A stretch of 13,468 bases of DNA, from the NCBI GenBank assembly GCA_964387935.1, contig CAYLZN010000135.1, positions 1 through 13,468 on the forward strand, in the 5' to 3' direction. The translations under genes and the position numbers were made by a program. The number at the start of each line of letters is the position of its first letter. The stretch's first letter is position 1. Of this stretch, positions 1 through 6,300 are shown piece after piece. Below the pieces are notes generated by a model. The model was not told where the DNA came from, did no database searches, and worked only from the letters and a program-made list of their open reading frames with translations. Source of the stretch: CAYLZN01 sp964387935 (lineage in GTDB: Bacteria > Acidobacteriota > Vicinamibacteria > Vicinamibacterales > JAFNAJ01).

Positions 1-2
1 CG

Positions 3-341
3 AGCGGGACCGCCGTGGCGGGCGTGCTCATCTGGCTCGGATTCGCGCTGCTGGGCGATGTGGGCGAAGGCTGGGACAATCCCCGCTTCTACCAGGTCGG
101 GGTGCCGCTGCTTGGTCTCGTGTCACTGGTTGCGGGATTCCTGCGGCCGCGCGGCGCGGTGATGTGGGGTCTGACCACGCTCGGCCTCGTGCCGCTGGCG
201 CTGCTGGTGGCCAACGCGCGCGAGCGGGTGCCGCTGACGGCCACGGGCGTCATGGTGCTGGCGGGTCTTGCGGCCAGCCTGACGATCTTCTCCTTGCTCG
301 GGGCGGGCGGGCGCTGGGCGATGCGGCCGGACCGGGGCTGA
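3..341 (+). CDS. Small multi-pass membrane protein, 5' end cut by window edge
   Basis: The reading frame is open from the window edge to a TGA at 339-341, so the true start may lie outside; the first usable start inside is GTG at 15. The visible 108 residues are strongly hydrophobic. They hold about four membrane segments, near residues 3-14, 26-43, 48-67 and 75-97 counted from that GTG, with short charged loops such as ARER. The protein ends in a short basic tail. I recognise no family motif and no catalytic residues, so function is unknown. It most likely sits in the cytoplasmic membrane. The following gene is on the opposite strand and points toward it, across a GC-rich repeat patch. Coding is likely from the hydrophobicity pattern; identity is not assigned. 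Confidence 0.5.
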   Translation, partial: SGTAVAGVLIWLGFALLGDVGEGWDNPRFYQVGVPLLGLVSLVAGFLRPRGAVMWGLTTLGLVPLALLVANARERVPLTATGVMVLAGLAASLTIFSLLGAGGRWAMRPDRG

Positions 342-353
342 CAGGCGGCTCGA

Positions 354-464
354 GGCTGGCGGCCTGCGGCTGGCGGCGGACAGACAGGCTGGCGGCTGGC
401 GGCCAGCGGCTTGCGGCTCACAGACGGGCCAGCGGCTTGCGGCTGGCGGCCTGCGGCTGGCGGC
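354..464. repeat. GC-rich direct repeats in the intergenic patch
   Basis: A 24-bp unit starting GGCTGGCGGCCTGCGG occurs exactly at 354-377 and again at 441-464. Between them an 18-bp unit, GGCCAGCGGCTTGCGGCT, occurs at 401-418 and 427-444. All are built from permutations of GGCTGGCGGC and GCGGCTTGC. The patch fills the spacer between the membrane protein stop at 341 and the coiled-coil gene stop at 476, so it lies downstream of two converging genes. No gene is apparent here. It could be slippage-prone low-complexity DNA or a dispersed intergenic repeat family; the window alone cannot tell. Confidence 0.7.
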
Positions 465-475
465 CGGTTACCCGG

Positions 476-550
476 TCACGACGGCGGCGGCTCGTTCTTC
501 TCCCGCAACTGCCGCTCGAACAGCTCGATGAGCGCATCCAGCCTGGCGTC
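476..550. repeat. 75-bp exact repeat, copy 1 (coiled-coil gene end)
   Basis: These 75 bp are identical to 1846-1920, in the same orientation and offset by 1370 bp. The identity begins exactly at the TGA stop codon (TCA on the plus strand) and covers the last 24 sense codons. Beyond 550 the two copies remain alignable without gaps to 660/2030 but differ at 14 of 110 positions by my count. Confidence 0.95.
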
Positions 551-814
551 TGTCGCCTTGAGCTGCTCATCGGTGGCCTTGAGCTGCTCGTCGGTCCGCT
601 GCTGGGCCGACGTCAGCCTGGCCTGCGCCTCGGCCAGCCGGTCGACCTGGTCCACGACTCGCCCGACGATGCCGGTCAGACCGATGATGGCATCGGCCAT
701 GCGGTCGGTCTTGGCGGTCAGGTTGGCGAAATCTGCCGCGAACTGCGCCTGCTGATTGAGCAGAAACTGCAGCGTGCGCTCGATCTCCTCGGGAGACATT
801 GGTCGGAACTCCAC
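476..814 (-). CDS. Small heptad-repeat coiled-coil protein, intact copy
   Basis: This encodes a 112-residue acidic/polar helical protein with no signal peptide and no membrane segment. I chose GTG at 814 because a GGAGGT ribosome site lies six bases upstream (821-826); an ATG at 847 in the same frame would place that site inside the gene. The N-terminal part contains the motif MSPEEIER followed by a helical stretch. The C-terminal half is a plain heptad repeat: TDEQLKA twice, then TDARLDA, LIELFER and QLREKNE, ending in EPPPS. It should form a coiled coil, so a role in oligomerisation or partner binding is plausible. I know of no assigned function. Its 3' end is duplicated exactly at 1846-1920. 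Confidence 0.75.
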   Translation of the reverse strand: MEFRPMSPEEIERTLQFLLNQQAQFAADFANLTAKTDRMADAIIGLTGIVGRVVDQVDRLAEAQARLTSAQQRTDEQLKATDEQLKATDARLDALIELFERQLREKNEPPPS

Positions 815-820
815 GGAAAC

Positions 821-851
821 ACCTCCACTTCGACGCGGTACCGGCATTATG
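821..851 (-). promoter_or_regulatory. Ribosome site and possible -10 box of the coiled-coil gene
   Basis: Reading the minus strand, GGAGGT (821-826) lies six bases before the GTG start at 814 and decides that start. Further upstream, CATAAT at 846-851 matches the -10 consensus at five of six positions and would give a leader of about 25 bases. It sits within a small palindrome, GGCAT-T-ATGCC (843-853). No good -35 hexamer is found at the usual spacing, so the promoter is tentative while the ribosome site is convincing. Confidence 0.45.
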
Positions 852-853
852 CC

Positions 854-1040
854 ATCGTCCCTCCCGGGTGATGAAGAGCAAGGCGGGTGCCTGCGGCGTC
901 GGTGCGGGCTGCCGTCGATTGGTATTCACGCCACGGCGAGCAGGTCGACATCATTCATGGACTCCTCGCGACGCTGAGCGCGGACAGTGACTCCCTGTGC
1001 AGACCGTGCTGCTCCTGGCGCTCCAGGGGCATGAAAGTTT
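854..1040. other. Intergenic stretch, no gene seen
   Basis: This lies between the divergent coiled-coil gene and the vapB1 control region. Short open frames occur in several directions, but none has a ribosome site or a family motif. The only notable item is GACATCATTC at 947-956, which is repeated exactly at 1067-1076 within the vapB1 control region. Confidence 0.4.
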
Positions 1041-1044
1041 TAGT

Positions 1045-1074
1045 ATGATGTCGTACCGATCAAATTGACATCAT
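1045..1074. promoter_or_regulatory. Candidate VapB1 operator, 8-bp inverted repeat
   Basis: ATGATGTC (1045-1052) and GACATCAT (1067-1074) are perfect reverse complements separated by 14 bp, with their centres 22 bp apart, about two helical turns. The right arm overlaps the TTGACA hexamer at 1065-1070. Ribbon-helix-helix antitoxins are known to bind such paired sites over their own promoters, so this is a plausible autoregulatory site for the pair that follows. Confidence 0.5.
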
Positions 1075-1093
1075 TCGTGCTGGAGCGCATAGT
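1065..1093 (+). promoter_or_regulatory. Candidate vapBC1 promoter
   Basis: A perfect -35 hexamer TTGACA (1065-1070) is followed after 17 bp by CATAGT (1088-1093), four of six matches to the -10 consensus. Transcription would start at about 1100, the first base of the preferred vapB1 ATG, so the message may be leaderless or nearly so. This fits the lack of a well-placed ribosome site before that ATG. Confidence 0.45.
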
Positions 1094-1099
1094 GTGGTC

Positions 1100-1327
1100 A
1101 TGAGGACCACAGTCAGGCTGGATGACGACGTGATGGAGCTGGTCAGCCGGCAGGCCCGGCTGCGGGGCCTGTCGCTCGGCAAGACCATCTCCGATCTGAT
1201 CCGGCGCGGCCTGCAGGCCCAGACGAGGGCGCGTCGCGAGGGCGGGCTCGTGCTGTTCGATCTGCCGGAGGACTCCCCGACCGTCACGACGGCGCACGTT
1301 CGGCGCCTCGAGTCGGAGGGCGCGTGA
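1100..1327 (+). CDS. vapB: VapB-type antitoxin, ribbon-helix-helix
   Basis: This is the antitoxin partner of the PIN toxin that overlaps its stop codon. It is 75 residues long. Residues 2-10 (RTTVRLDDD) form the DNA-binding beta strand and residues 11 to about 38 the two helices of a ribbon-helix-helix fold, typical of CopG/VapB proteins that bind their own operator. The C-terminal tail, including SPTVTTAHVRRLE, is the kind of segment that wraps the toxin active site. I prefer ATG at 1100 because the family usually starts MRTTVRLDD; GTG at 1094, eight bases after a GGAG, is the alternative and adds two residues. The stop TGA (1325-1327) overlaps the toxin start. Confidence 0.87.
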   Translation: MRTTVRLDDDVMELVSRQARLRGLSLGKTISDLIRRGLQAQTRARREGGLVLFDLPEDSPTVTTAHVRRLESEGA

Positions 1328-1785
1328 AGTGCGCCCTGCTCGATACGAACCTTCTGGTTGCACTGTTCTGGCCGAGCCACGAGCATCACGCCCTGGCCGT
1401 CGACTGGTTCAGCCGGCGCCGGGGGCGGGGCTGGGCCACGTGTCCGCTGACGCAGGCCGGGTTCGTTCGCATCGTCTCCAATCCCGCGTTCTCGCGGGAC
1501 GCCGTGCTGCCGCGCGAAGCGATCGCCATCCTGGAGGCCAACACCGTCGCCAGAGACCACCAGTTCTGGCCCGACTCCCTCGCGTTCCCGAAAGCCGCCG
1601 CCTTCGCCGGTGTACGCCTCGTCGGCCATCAGCAGGTCACCGATGCGTACTTGCTGGGCCTCGCACTCGGACGTCGCGGCGTCCTGGCGACGCTCGATGG
1701 AGGTGTCGCCGCGCTGGTCGAGCCAGGTTCCGCCGAGGCGAAGGCGATCGAGGTCGTGGCCCCCCGTCGCTCCGGATCGCACTGA
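1324..1785 (+). CDS. vapC: VapC-type PIN-domain toxin
   Basis: This is a 153-residue PIN-domain protein, predicted to be a Mg-dependent endoribonuclease that cuts RNA and halts growth when free of its antitoxin. The start GTG at 1324 overlaps the antitoxin stop as GTGA, so the two are translationally coupled. Visible active-site acids are D7 in LLDTN, D107 in QVTDAYLL and D125 in LATLDGG. At the place where many VapC proteins carry a Glu, this one has Q44 in PLTQAGFVR, a feature I associate with this VapC subfamily rather than a sign of decay. The FWPDSL and RLVGHQQVTDAYL segments also fit that subfamily. The gene looks intact. Confidence 0.9.
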   Translation: MKCALLDTNLLVALFWPSHEHHALAVDWFSRRRGRGWATCPLTQAGFVRIVSNPAFSRDAVLPREAIAILEANTVARDHQFWPDSLAFPKAAAFAGVRLVGHQQVTDAYLLGLALGRRGVLATLDGGVAALVEPGSAEAKAIEVVAPRRSGSH

Positions 1786-1845
1786 CGACGCGCCGCGCGC
1801 CGTCGACGATGCGGGCTGCGTCCGGTGGACGTGCGAGATCAAGGT

Positions 1846-1920
1846 TCACGACGGCGGCGGCTCGTTCTTCTCCCGCAACTGCCGCTCGAACAGCTCGATG
1901 AGCGCATCCAGCCTGGCGTC
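1846..1920. repeat. 75-bp exact repeat, copy 2
   Basis: This segment is identical to 476-550, in direct orientation. It starts at the stop codon of the truncated coiled-coil gene copy. The base just outside (1845 versus 475) already differs. Confidence 0.95.
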
Positions 1921-2030
1921 GGTCGCCTTGAGCTGCTCGTCGGTGGCCCTGAGCTGTTCGTCGGTCCGTTGCTGCGCCGCCGCCAGCCTGGCGTGCGACT
2001 CCGCCAGCCGGTCGACCTGGTTTACGACCC
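1846..2030 (-). pseudogene. Truncated second copy of the coiled-coil gene
   Basis: This is the C-terminal part of a paralogue of the gene at 476-814, aligned without gaps over 185 bp with 14 differences, all in the part farther from the stop. It keeps VDRLAES, the TDEQLRA/TDEQLKA/TDARLDA heptads and the EPPPS ending. Roughly the first 50 residues (MSPEEIER and the first helix) are missing. Upstream of 2030 the frame runs into arginine-rich sequence unrelated to the family, and no ribosome site is apparent. The VapBC pair ending at 2075 lies directly where the lost half should be, so insertion of that pair may have removed it. It is probably not expressed as a functional protein. Confidence 0.75.
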
Positions 2031-2074
2031 GTCGCTGTCGCCAGGAGCGGCAGCGCCTTCGTGCCGGGAGGCGG

Positions 2075-2464
2075 TCAGGCCTCCCGGACACGAAGGGCCG
2101 ACACTCTGGCCAGGACGCCGAAGTCCCGATCGTGGTGAAGGACCGTGAGCCCGTGCCGCAAGGCGCAGGCGGCGATGAGGCAGTCGCTTGACGACCGCAC
2201 GGTGAAACCCGCCGCCCGGGCGCGGCGGCAGAGACCCACCGCCTCCTCGACGACCCCTTGCCCGAGCGGGGCCTCGACCATCGGCAGCGCGAGCATGGCG
2301 TCGCGGGCGAGCGTGAATGCTGCCTCCTCCCGAAAGCCCTGCAGGACCTCCTGGAGCACCGGCAGGCAGGTCACGACTTCGTCGAACTCGACGACCGCCG
2401 GCAAGTCGATGCGGGCGGGCCGGCGAAAGAACTCGATCCAGACCGACGTGTCAACGAGCACCAC
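2075..2464 (-). CDS. vapC: VapC-type PIN-domain toxin, second locus
   Basis: This is a 129-residue PIN ribonuclease of a VapC subfamily different from the one at 1324-1785. The active-site acids are complete: D5 in VLVDTSVW, E39 in LQEVLQGF, D94 in SSDCLIAAC, and D112/D114 in HHDRDF. I chose GTG at 2464 because GAGGG (2471-2475, minus strand) lies six bases upstream; GTG at 2461 is possible. The frame stays open far upstream, but that part reads as arginine-rich shadow over the antitoxin gene. The start lies inside the antitoxin gene (14-bp overlap), so the pair is co-translated. It ends 44 bp from the truncated coiled-coil copy. Confidence 0.9.
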   Translation of the reverse strand: MVLVDTSVWIEFFRRPARIDLPAVVEFDEVVTCLPVLQEVLQGFREEAAFTLARDAMLALPMVEAPLGQGVVEEAVGLCRRARAAGFTVRSSSDCLIAACALRHGLTVLHHDRDFGVLARVSALRVREA

Positions 2465-2684
2465 GGGCGACCCTCGCTCGTCGGGCGGGCCGATCGCGAC
2501 GCATGCCGGCCAGGGTCCCCTCCCAGAGGCCGCGTCCGCCAAGCTCGAGGATGCGCCGCGCCCGGATGCGCCGCACGTAGTCGCCGAGGGCTCGCTGCAC
2601 GACGCCCGAGTAGGTCCGCTCTCCACTGAGGCGGAACGCCTCCTCGAGCAGGTCCTCGTCGAGCACGAGGTTCTTGCGCACCAT
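2451..2684 (-). CDS. vapB: VapB-type antitoxin, second locus
   Basis: This is a 77-residue antitoxin of the type with NLVLDEDLLEEA at the N-terminus, in a ribbon-helix-helix arrangement with helices near residues 10-40. It carries the RRILELGGRGLWEG segment and MRRDR near the C-terminus that are characteristic of this VapB group (often named DUF2191). I chose ATG at 2684, preceded by AGGA at 2693-2696 with an eight-base gap; GTG at 2690 is an alternative. The tail after MRRDR is unusually long and arginine-rich (RPARRARVARGAR), perhaps read-through created by a shifted stop. It overlaps the toxin gene by 14 bp. A 34-bp dyad covers its start codon and ribosome site. Confidence 0.85.
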   Translation of the reverse strand: MVRKNLVLDEDLLEEAFRLSGERTYSGVVQRALGDYVRRIRARRILELGGRGLWEGTLAGMRRDRPARRARVARGAR

Positions 2685-2714
2685 GCGCACGATCCTAGCA
2701 CATCGTGCGCATGG
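2681..2714. promoter_or_regulatory. 34-bp dyad over the vapB2 start codon, candidate operator
   Basis: CCATGCGCACGAT (2681-2693) and ATCGTGCGCATGG (2702-2714) are perfect 13-bp reverse complements around an 8-bp centre (CCTAGCAC). On the minus strand the left arm contains the vapB2 ATG and the AGGA ribosome site straddles arm and centre. The site could be bound by the VapBC2 complex for autoregulation, or could fold in the mRNA to hide the start. Because of the symmetry the plus strand also carries an ATG (2711) after the same flanking bases. Confidence 0.65.
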
Positions 2715-2776
2715 CCGGGCATCTCGCCACGCGGTCGTCGTGCTCAGGCTGCGGACGCCAATCTGGCGGGGAGGGA

Positions 2777-3085
2777 ATGGTCACGACGCGTCAGGTCGCG
2801 CTGATGAAGGTGCTGACCCAGACTCGAGCGGGCCCGGTGGCTGCGACCCTGGTCTCCCGTCGGCCCGTGGGGCACGCCTGTGGCGGGGGAGCCATGACGC
2901 CGCTCCCGCGCGGCGGCCACCAGTCACGAACGATCGTGCTACACCAGGCGCTGGCGCAGATTGCCGATGCGGATCGCCGCTACTCGGCCGCACGCCGTCA
3001 GGCGCTGGCTGCACTGGCATCCGCGCGCTCGCTCGGCACCCAGGGACATCGCACGTGGACACGTGATGAGCTCCACGAGCGCTGA
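2777..3085 (+). pseudogene. Remnant antitoxin gene of a third VapBC-like locus
   Basis: The frame starts at ATG 2777, just after a GGGGAGGG run, and ends at TGA 3083-3085. Only the last third looks like a protein family member: a helix including VLHQALAQIADADRR and an ending SLGTQGHRTWTRDELHER. The WTRxELHER ending is one I associate with small antitoxins encoded directly before PIN toxins. The N-terminal part has no recognisable DNA-binding fold and reads as random GC-rich sequence, so the gene appears decayed or its true start lost. An internal ATG at 2894 could start a shorter 63-residue form. It is followed at once by a toxin fragment. Function is unlikely but not excluded. Confidence 0.4.
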
Positions 3086-3314
3086 GCCGACTCGCGAGTT
3101 CGTGGCGGTCGAGGACGTCCTCGCCGCGATCGCGCTGGTGAAGCGCTCGAAGCTCAGCTTCTGGGACGCGATGATCATCCACGCCGCAGCCGAATCCGGC
3201 TGCGCCGTGTGCTGGACGGAAGACATGAACGACGGTCAGCGGCTTCAGGGCGTCCAGATCAGGAACCCGTTTCTGACGCCTCCAGCTCCCAGGCTCAGCG
3301 CGCGACGACCGTGA
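3066..3314 (+). pseudogene. C-terminal fragment of a PIN-domain toxin
   Basis: From about 3099 the frame encodes the second half of a PIN domain: VEDVLAAIALVKRSKLSFWDAM, then the helix around HAAAESGCAVCW, then TEDMNDGQ and QIRNPF. D-containing motifs SFWDAM and TEDM match the third and fourth acidic positions of VapC-like toxins. The N-terminal half with the first Asp and the conserved Glu is absent. The frame instead begins inside the antitoxin remnant at ATG 3066, so a deletion has joined the antitoxin end to the toxin end. The product could not be a working nuclease. The end overlaps the 3' end of the convergent peptidase gene by 20 bp. Confidence 0.7.
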
Positions 3315-6300
3315 CGGTCGTCTCCTGCTCACGCCCGTCCCGCACGAACCGTACGGTCACCACCTGGCCCGGCTGCAGCGATCGCAGGACCGCCGAGAAC
3401 TCCTGCAGTGACGCCACGGGCGCCCCGTTCATAGCGGTGATCACATCACCCGCCGCGAGACCCGCCTTGGCGGCCGGCGACTCGGGCGTGACCCCTCCGA
3501 GCTTCACGCCCTTCCCGTCGAAGGCGAAGTCCGGCACCGCACCAAAGCTCACGCGGCGACCGCCCTCCTGCCCGGGCGCGCCCGTCGAAGGCGCGGCTCC
3601 GGACGCGGACGGCGCCGACGTCGAGATGGTCACCGTCATCGGCGTGGGCCGTTCCCCAAGATATGCGACCGCCTCGCGCACGAGCGTGGCCACCTTCACG
3701 AGACCCGCGCCCTCCACCTTGTCTCCGGTGTCGCCGGGCCGATGGTAGTTGCCGTGCGGCCCGGTGAAGATCTGCACCGCCGGAATCCCGCGCTCGATGA
3801 AGACCCTCTGATCCGACGCCTCGTAATTGCCCGGCACGCTCGTGCTGTCGATGCCAGTGACGAAGCCGGCCCCGCGGAAGATGTGCGGCCACTCCGTGGC
3901 GGTGCCAGCGCCAAGAATCGAGATCTTCCCGCTGCTGGCCCGGCCCACGGTGTCGAGGTTGATGACGCCCATGACCTTGTCGAGCGGCAGCGGCAGCGGA
4001 TGAGCGACGTAGTGTCGCGCCCCGAGCAATCCCGCTTCCTCACCGGTGAACGCGATGAACACGAGCGTCCGCTGCGGCCTGTCGCCCGACGCGAAGACGC
4101 GCGCCAGCTCCAGCAGCACGGCGACGCCGCTGGCGTTGTCGTCGGCCCCGGGGTGCAGCGCGCCCGCGTGCTCCCGGTGCGCTTCCGGCCAGCCACGCCC
4201 CAGGTGGTCGTAGTGCGCCGTGACCAGCGCGACCTGGCCGCTCCACGCGGCATTGACGCCGGGGATGACACCGATCACATTGACACCCTGGGTAGGTTGG
4301 CCGTCCGGCCCTTTGTCGATCGGGACCGACTGGAACCACCCGCCGTTCTCGCCGCCGGGCGCGAGGCCCGCGGCCTTGAACCGCGCCGCGACGTAGTCGG
4401 CCGCCTGCGCGAGCCCCTTCGTTCCGATCCCGCGTCCCTCGCGTTCGGGCGCGGCGAGCCACGCGACGTGCTCCGAAAGCGTCTGTTCCGAGAAGACCGG
4501 CGGCAGCTCGACGAGTGCCTTCCCCGCGGGAAGCGTCAGCGCCGGCAGGCGCGCCGCGCGCTCGCTCGCGGGCCGGAGATCGCTCGACAACGGTGAATCC
4601 GACGTCGGCCACTCGCCCTTGACCGTGTTGGTGGGCTCGTCACCGTCGAACCCGAGGTACGAGTAGCGTCCGTAGTGGGGCAGCTTCCGCCCAAGGCCTG
4701 GCAGCGCTTTCGGCAGGCCGCCGGCGATCCAGCCGATGGCTTTGGCGGGGTCGGCGGGATGCCGCCGCACGACCACCGCGGATTGGGCGGCCAGCATGAG
4801 CCGCTGGCCATCGAGCGTGACGGAGTCCCCGTCCACGCGCACGCCGGGCAGCCCCGCGAACGCCCCCGCCGCAAGGCGGTTCTCCTGACCGAGCAGCCAC
4901 ACCGCGCGGTCCGCCGGCAGGTCCCGCACGTCGGCGTCACTGACGACCTCGATCTCGTGCTCCCCCGTGCGCCAGCTTTCGACCAGTTCGCGCCAGGCGC
5001 GTTGGACCGCGGCCGATGCCGTGGCGGGCAGCACGGCGAGTACGCGCGGCTCGCCAAAAATCTGGCCGATCGAGGGCGGGATCTCCCGGGGGTCGAGCGT
5101 GCGGAACACATCGAAGGTCGGATCCACGTGGATGGCGAGCGGCGCGGCCGCAGTGCGCGCTTCGAAGATCGCCTCGCGCCCCGAGAACCGCGCCATCGTC
5201 CGGACGGGGGCACCCTGCGTCTGGACGACCACGGGAACGTCGAACGCGAAAGGCGTGTCCGGCTGCGTCTGGCGAATCGCGCCCCGCACGAGGTACTCGG
5301 CACCGGCGCGGGTGACGTCGGCTGCCCCGACCGCGAGGACCGGGGCGCCGGCTCGCGCGATCCAGTCGTCGAAGAAACGGGAGAGCGGACGCCCGGCGGT
5401 GGCCTCGGCGACCTTGCGGAAGTCGTCGAAGGAGGCCCGCCTGCCCTTGTACTCGCGGTAGAACCGCGCGAGGAAGGTCCGGAACTTCTCGTCGCCCAGC
5501 TCCTGGCGCAGCATGTGGGCGCCCATCAGCATCTTGCCGTACCCGACGGCCTCGGTGGCGGCGCTGTCGCGGGATCGGAACTCAGTGAGCGGGAAGTCGC
5601 GGCCCGCTTTCACGTAGCTCGCGTACTTCTGCAGCGTGGCCCGCCGGTGATCGCTGCCGCGGCCGCGTTGCTCCTGCAGCAGGTGATCGGCCAGGTATGC
5701 CGTCAGCCCCTCGCACCAGTTGCCCGTGGCGTAATCCACGAACACCGAGTTCCCCCACCAGTTGTGGAGGATCTCGTGCGGATACGAGGAGGTGAGGATG
5801 AAGGGAAAGCGCACGATCGTGGGCCCGAGCAGGGTGAACGAGGGCATGCCGTAGCCGGTTTCCCAGAAGTTCTCGACGAGCGCGAACTTGGAATACGGGT
5901 ACGGGCCGATGAGCGCGCGGTACATCTCGAGGTACTGCGCGGTCGCCGTGAGGTACTTGCTGGCGAGCGCCCGATCGTCCTCGTGCAGGTACACGAGCGT
6001 CTCGACGGCTCCGGCCTGGTCACGCCACTGGCGCAGCGGCCCACCGACGAGATAGATCTCGTCCATCGGCGCCGTGGTCTGCCAGCGCGCGGTGCCGCTC
6101 GCATCGCGGGACGTGCCGTCGCCCTGGCTGATGACGTGCCAGCCGTCCGGCGCCGAGACGGTCATCGAGAACGTCACCAGCTCCTGGCTGACGTGCGGAT
6201 ACCAGTAGCTGGCGCCCGCCAGGTAGACACCCTCGGGGGCCACGCGGCCCTGCGTCTCGCGGAACCCGCGCGCGTACTCCTCCTTCTGCGCCGAGAGCGG

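Noticed and set aside
354..464. CRISPR array
   Set aside because: There are only two copies of the 24-bp unit, the material between them is made of the same low-complexity words, and no cas genes are present.
164..871. 235-codon plus-strand frame across the repeat patch and coiled-coil gene
   Set aside because: It is the complement of the repeat patch and of a minus-strand gene that has a good ribosome site and regular heptads; no such support exists for this frame.
1329..1901. 190-codon plus-strand frame overlapping the vapC1 gene
   Set aside because: It is arginine-rich and motif-free, and lies over a PIN toxin whose start is coupled to its antitoxin.
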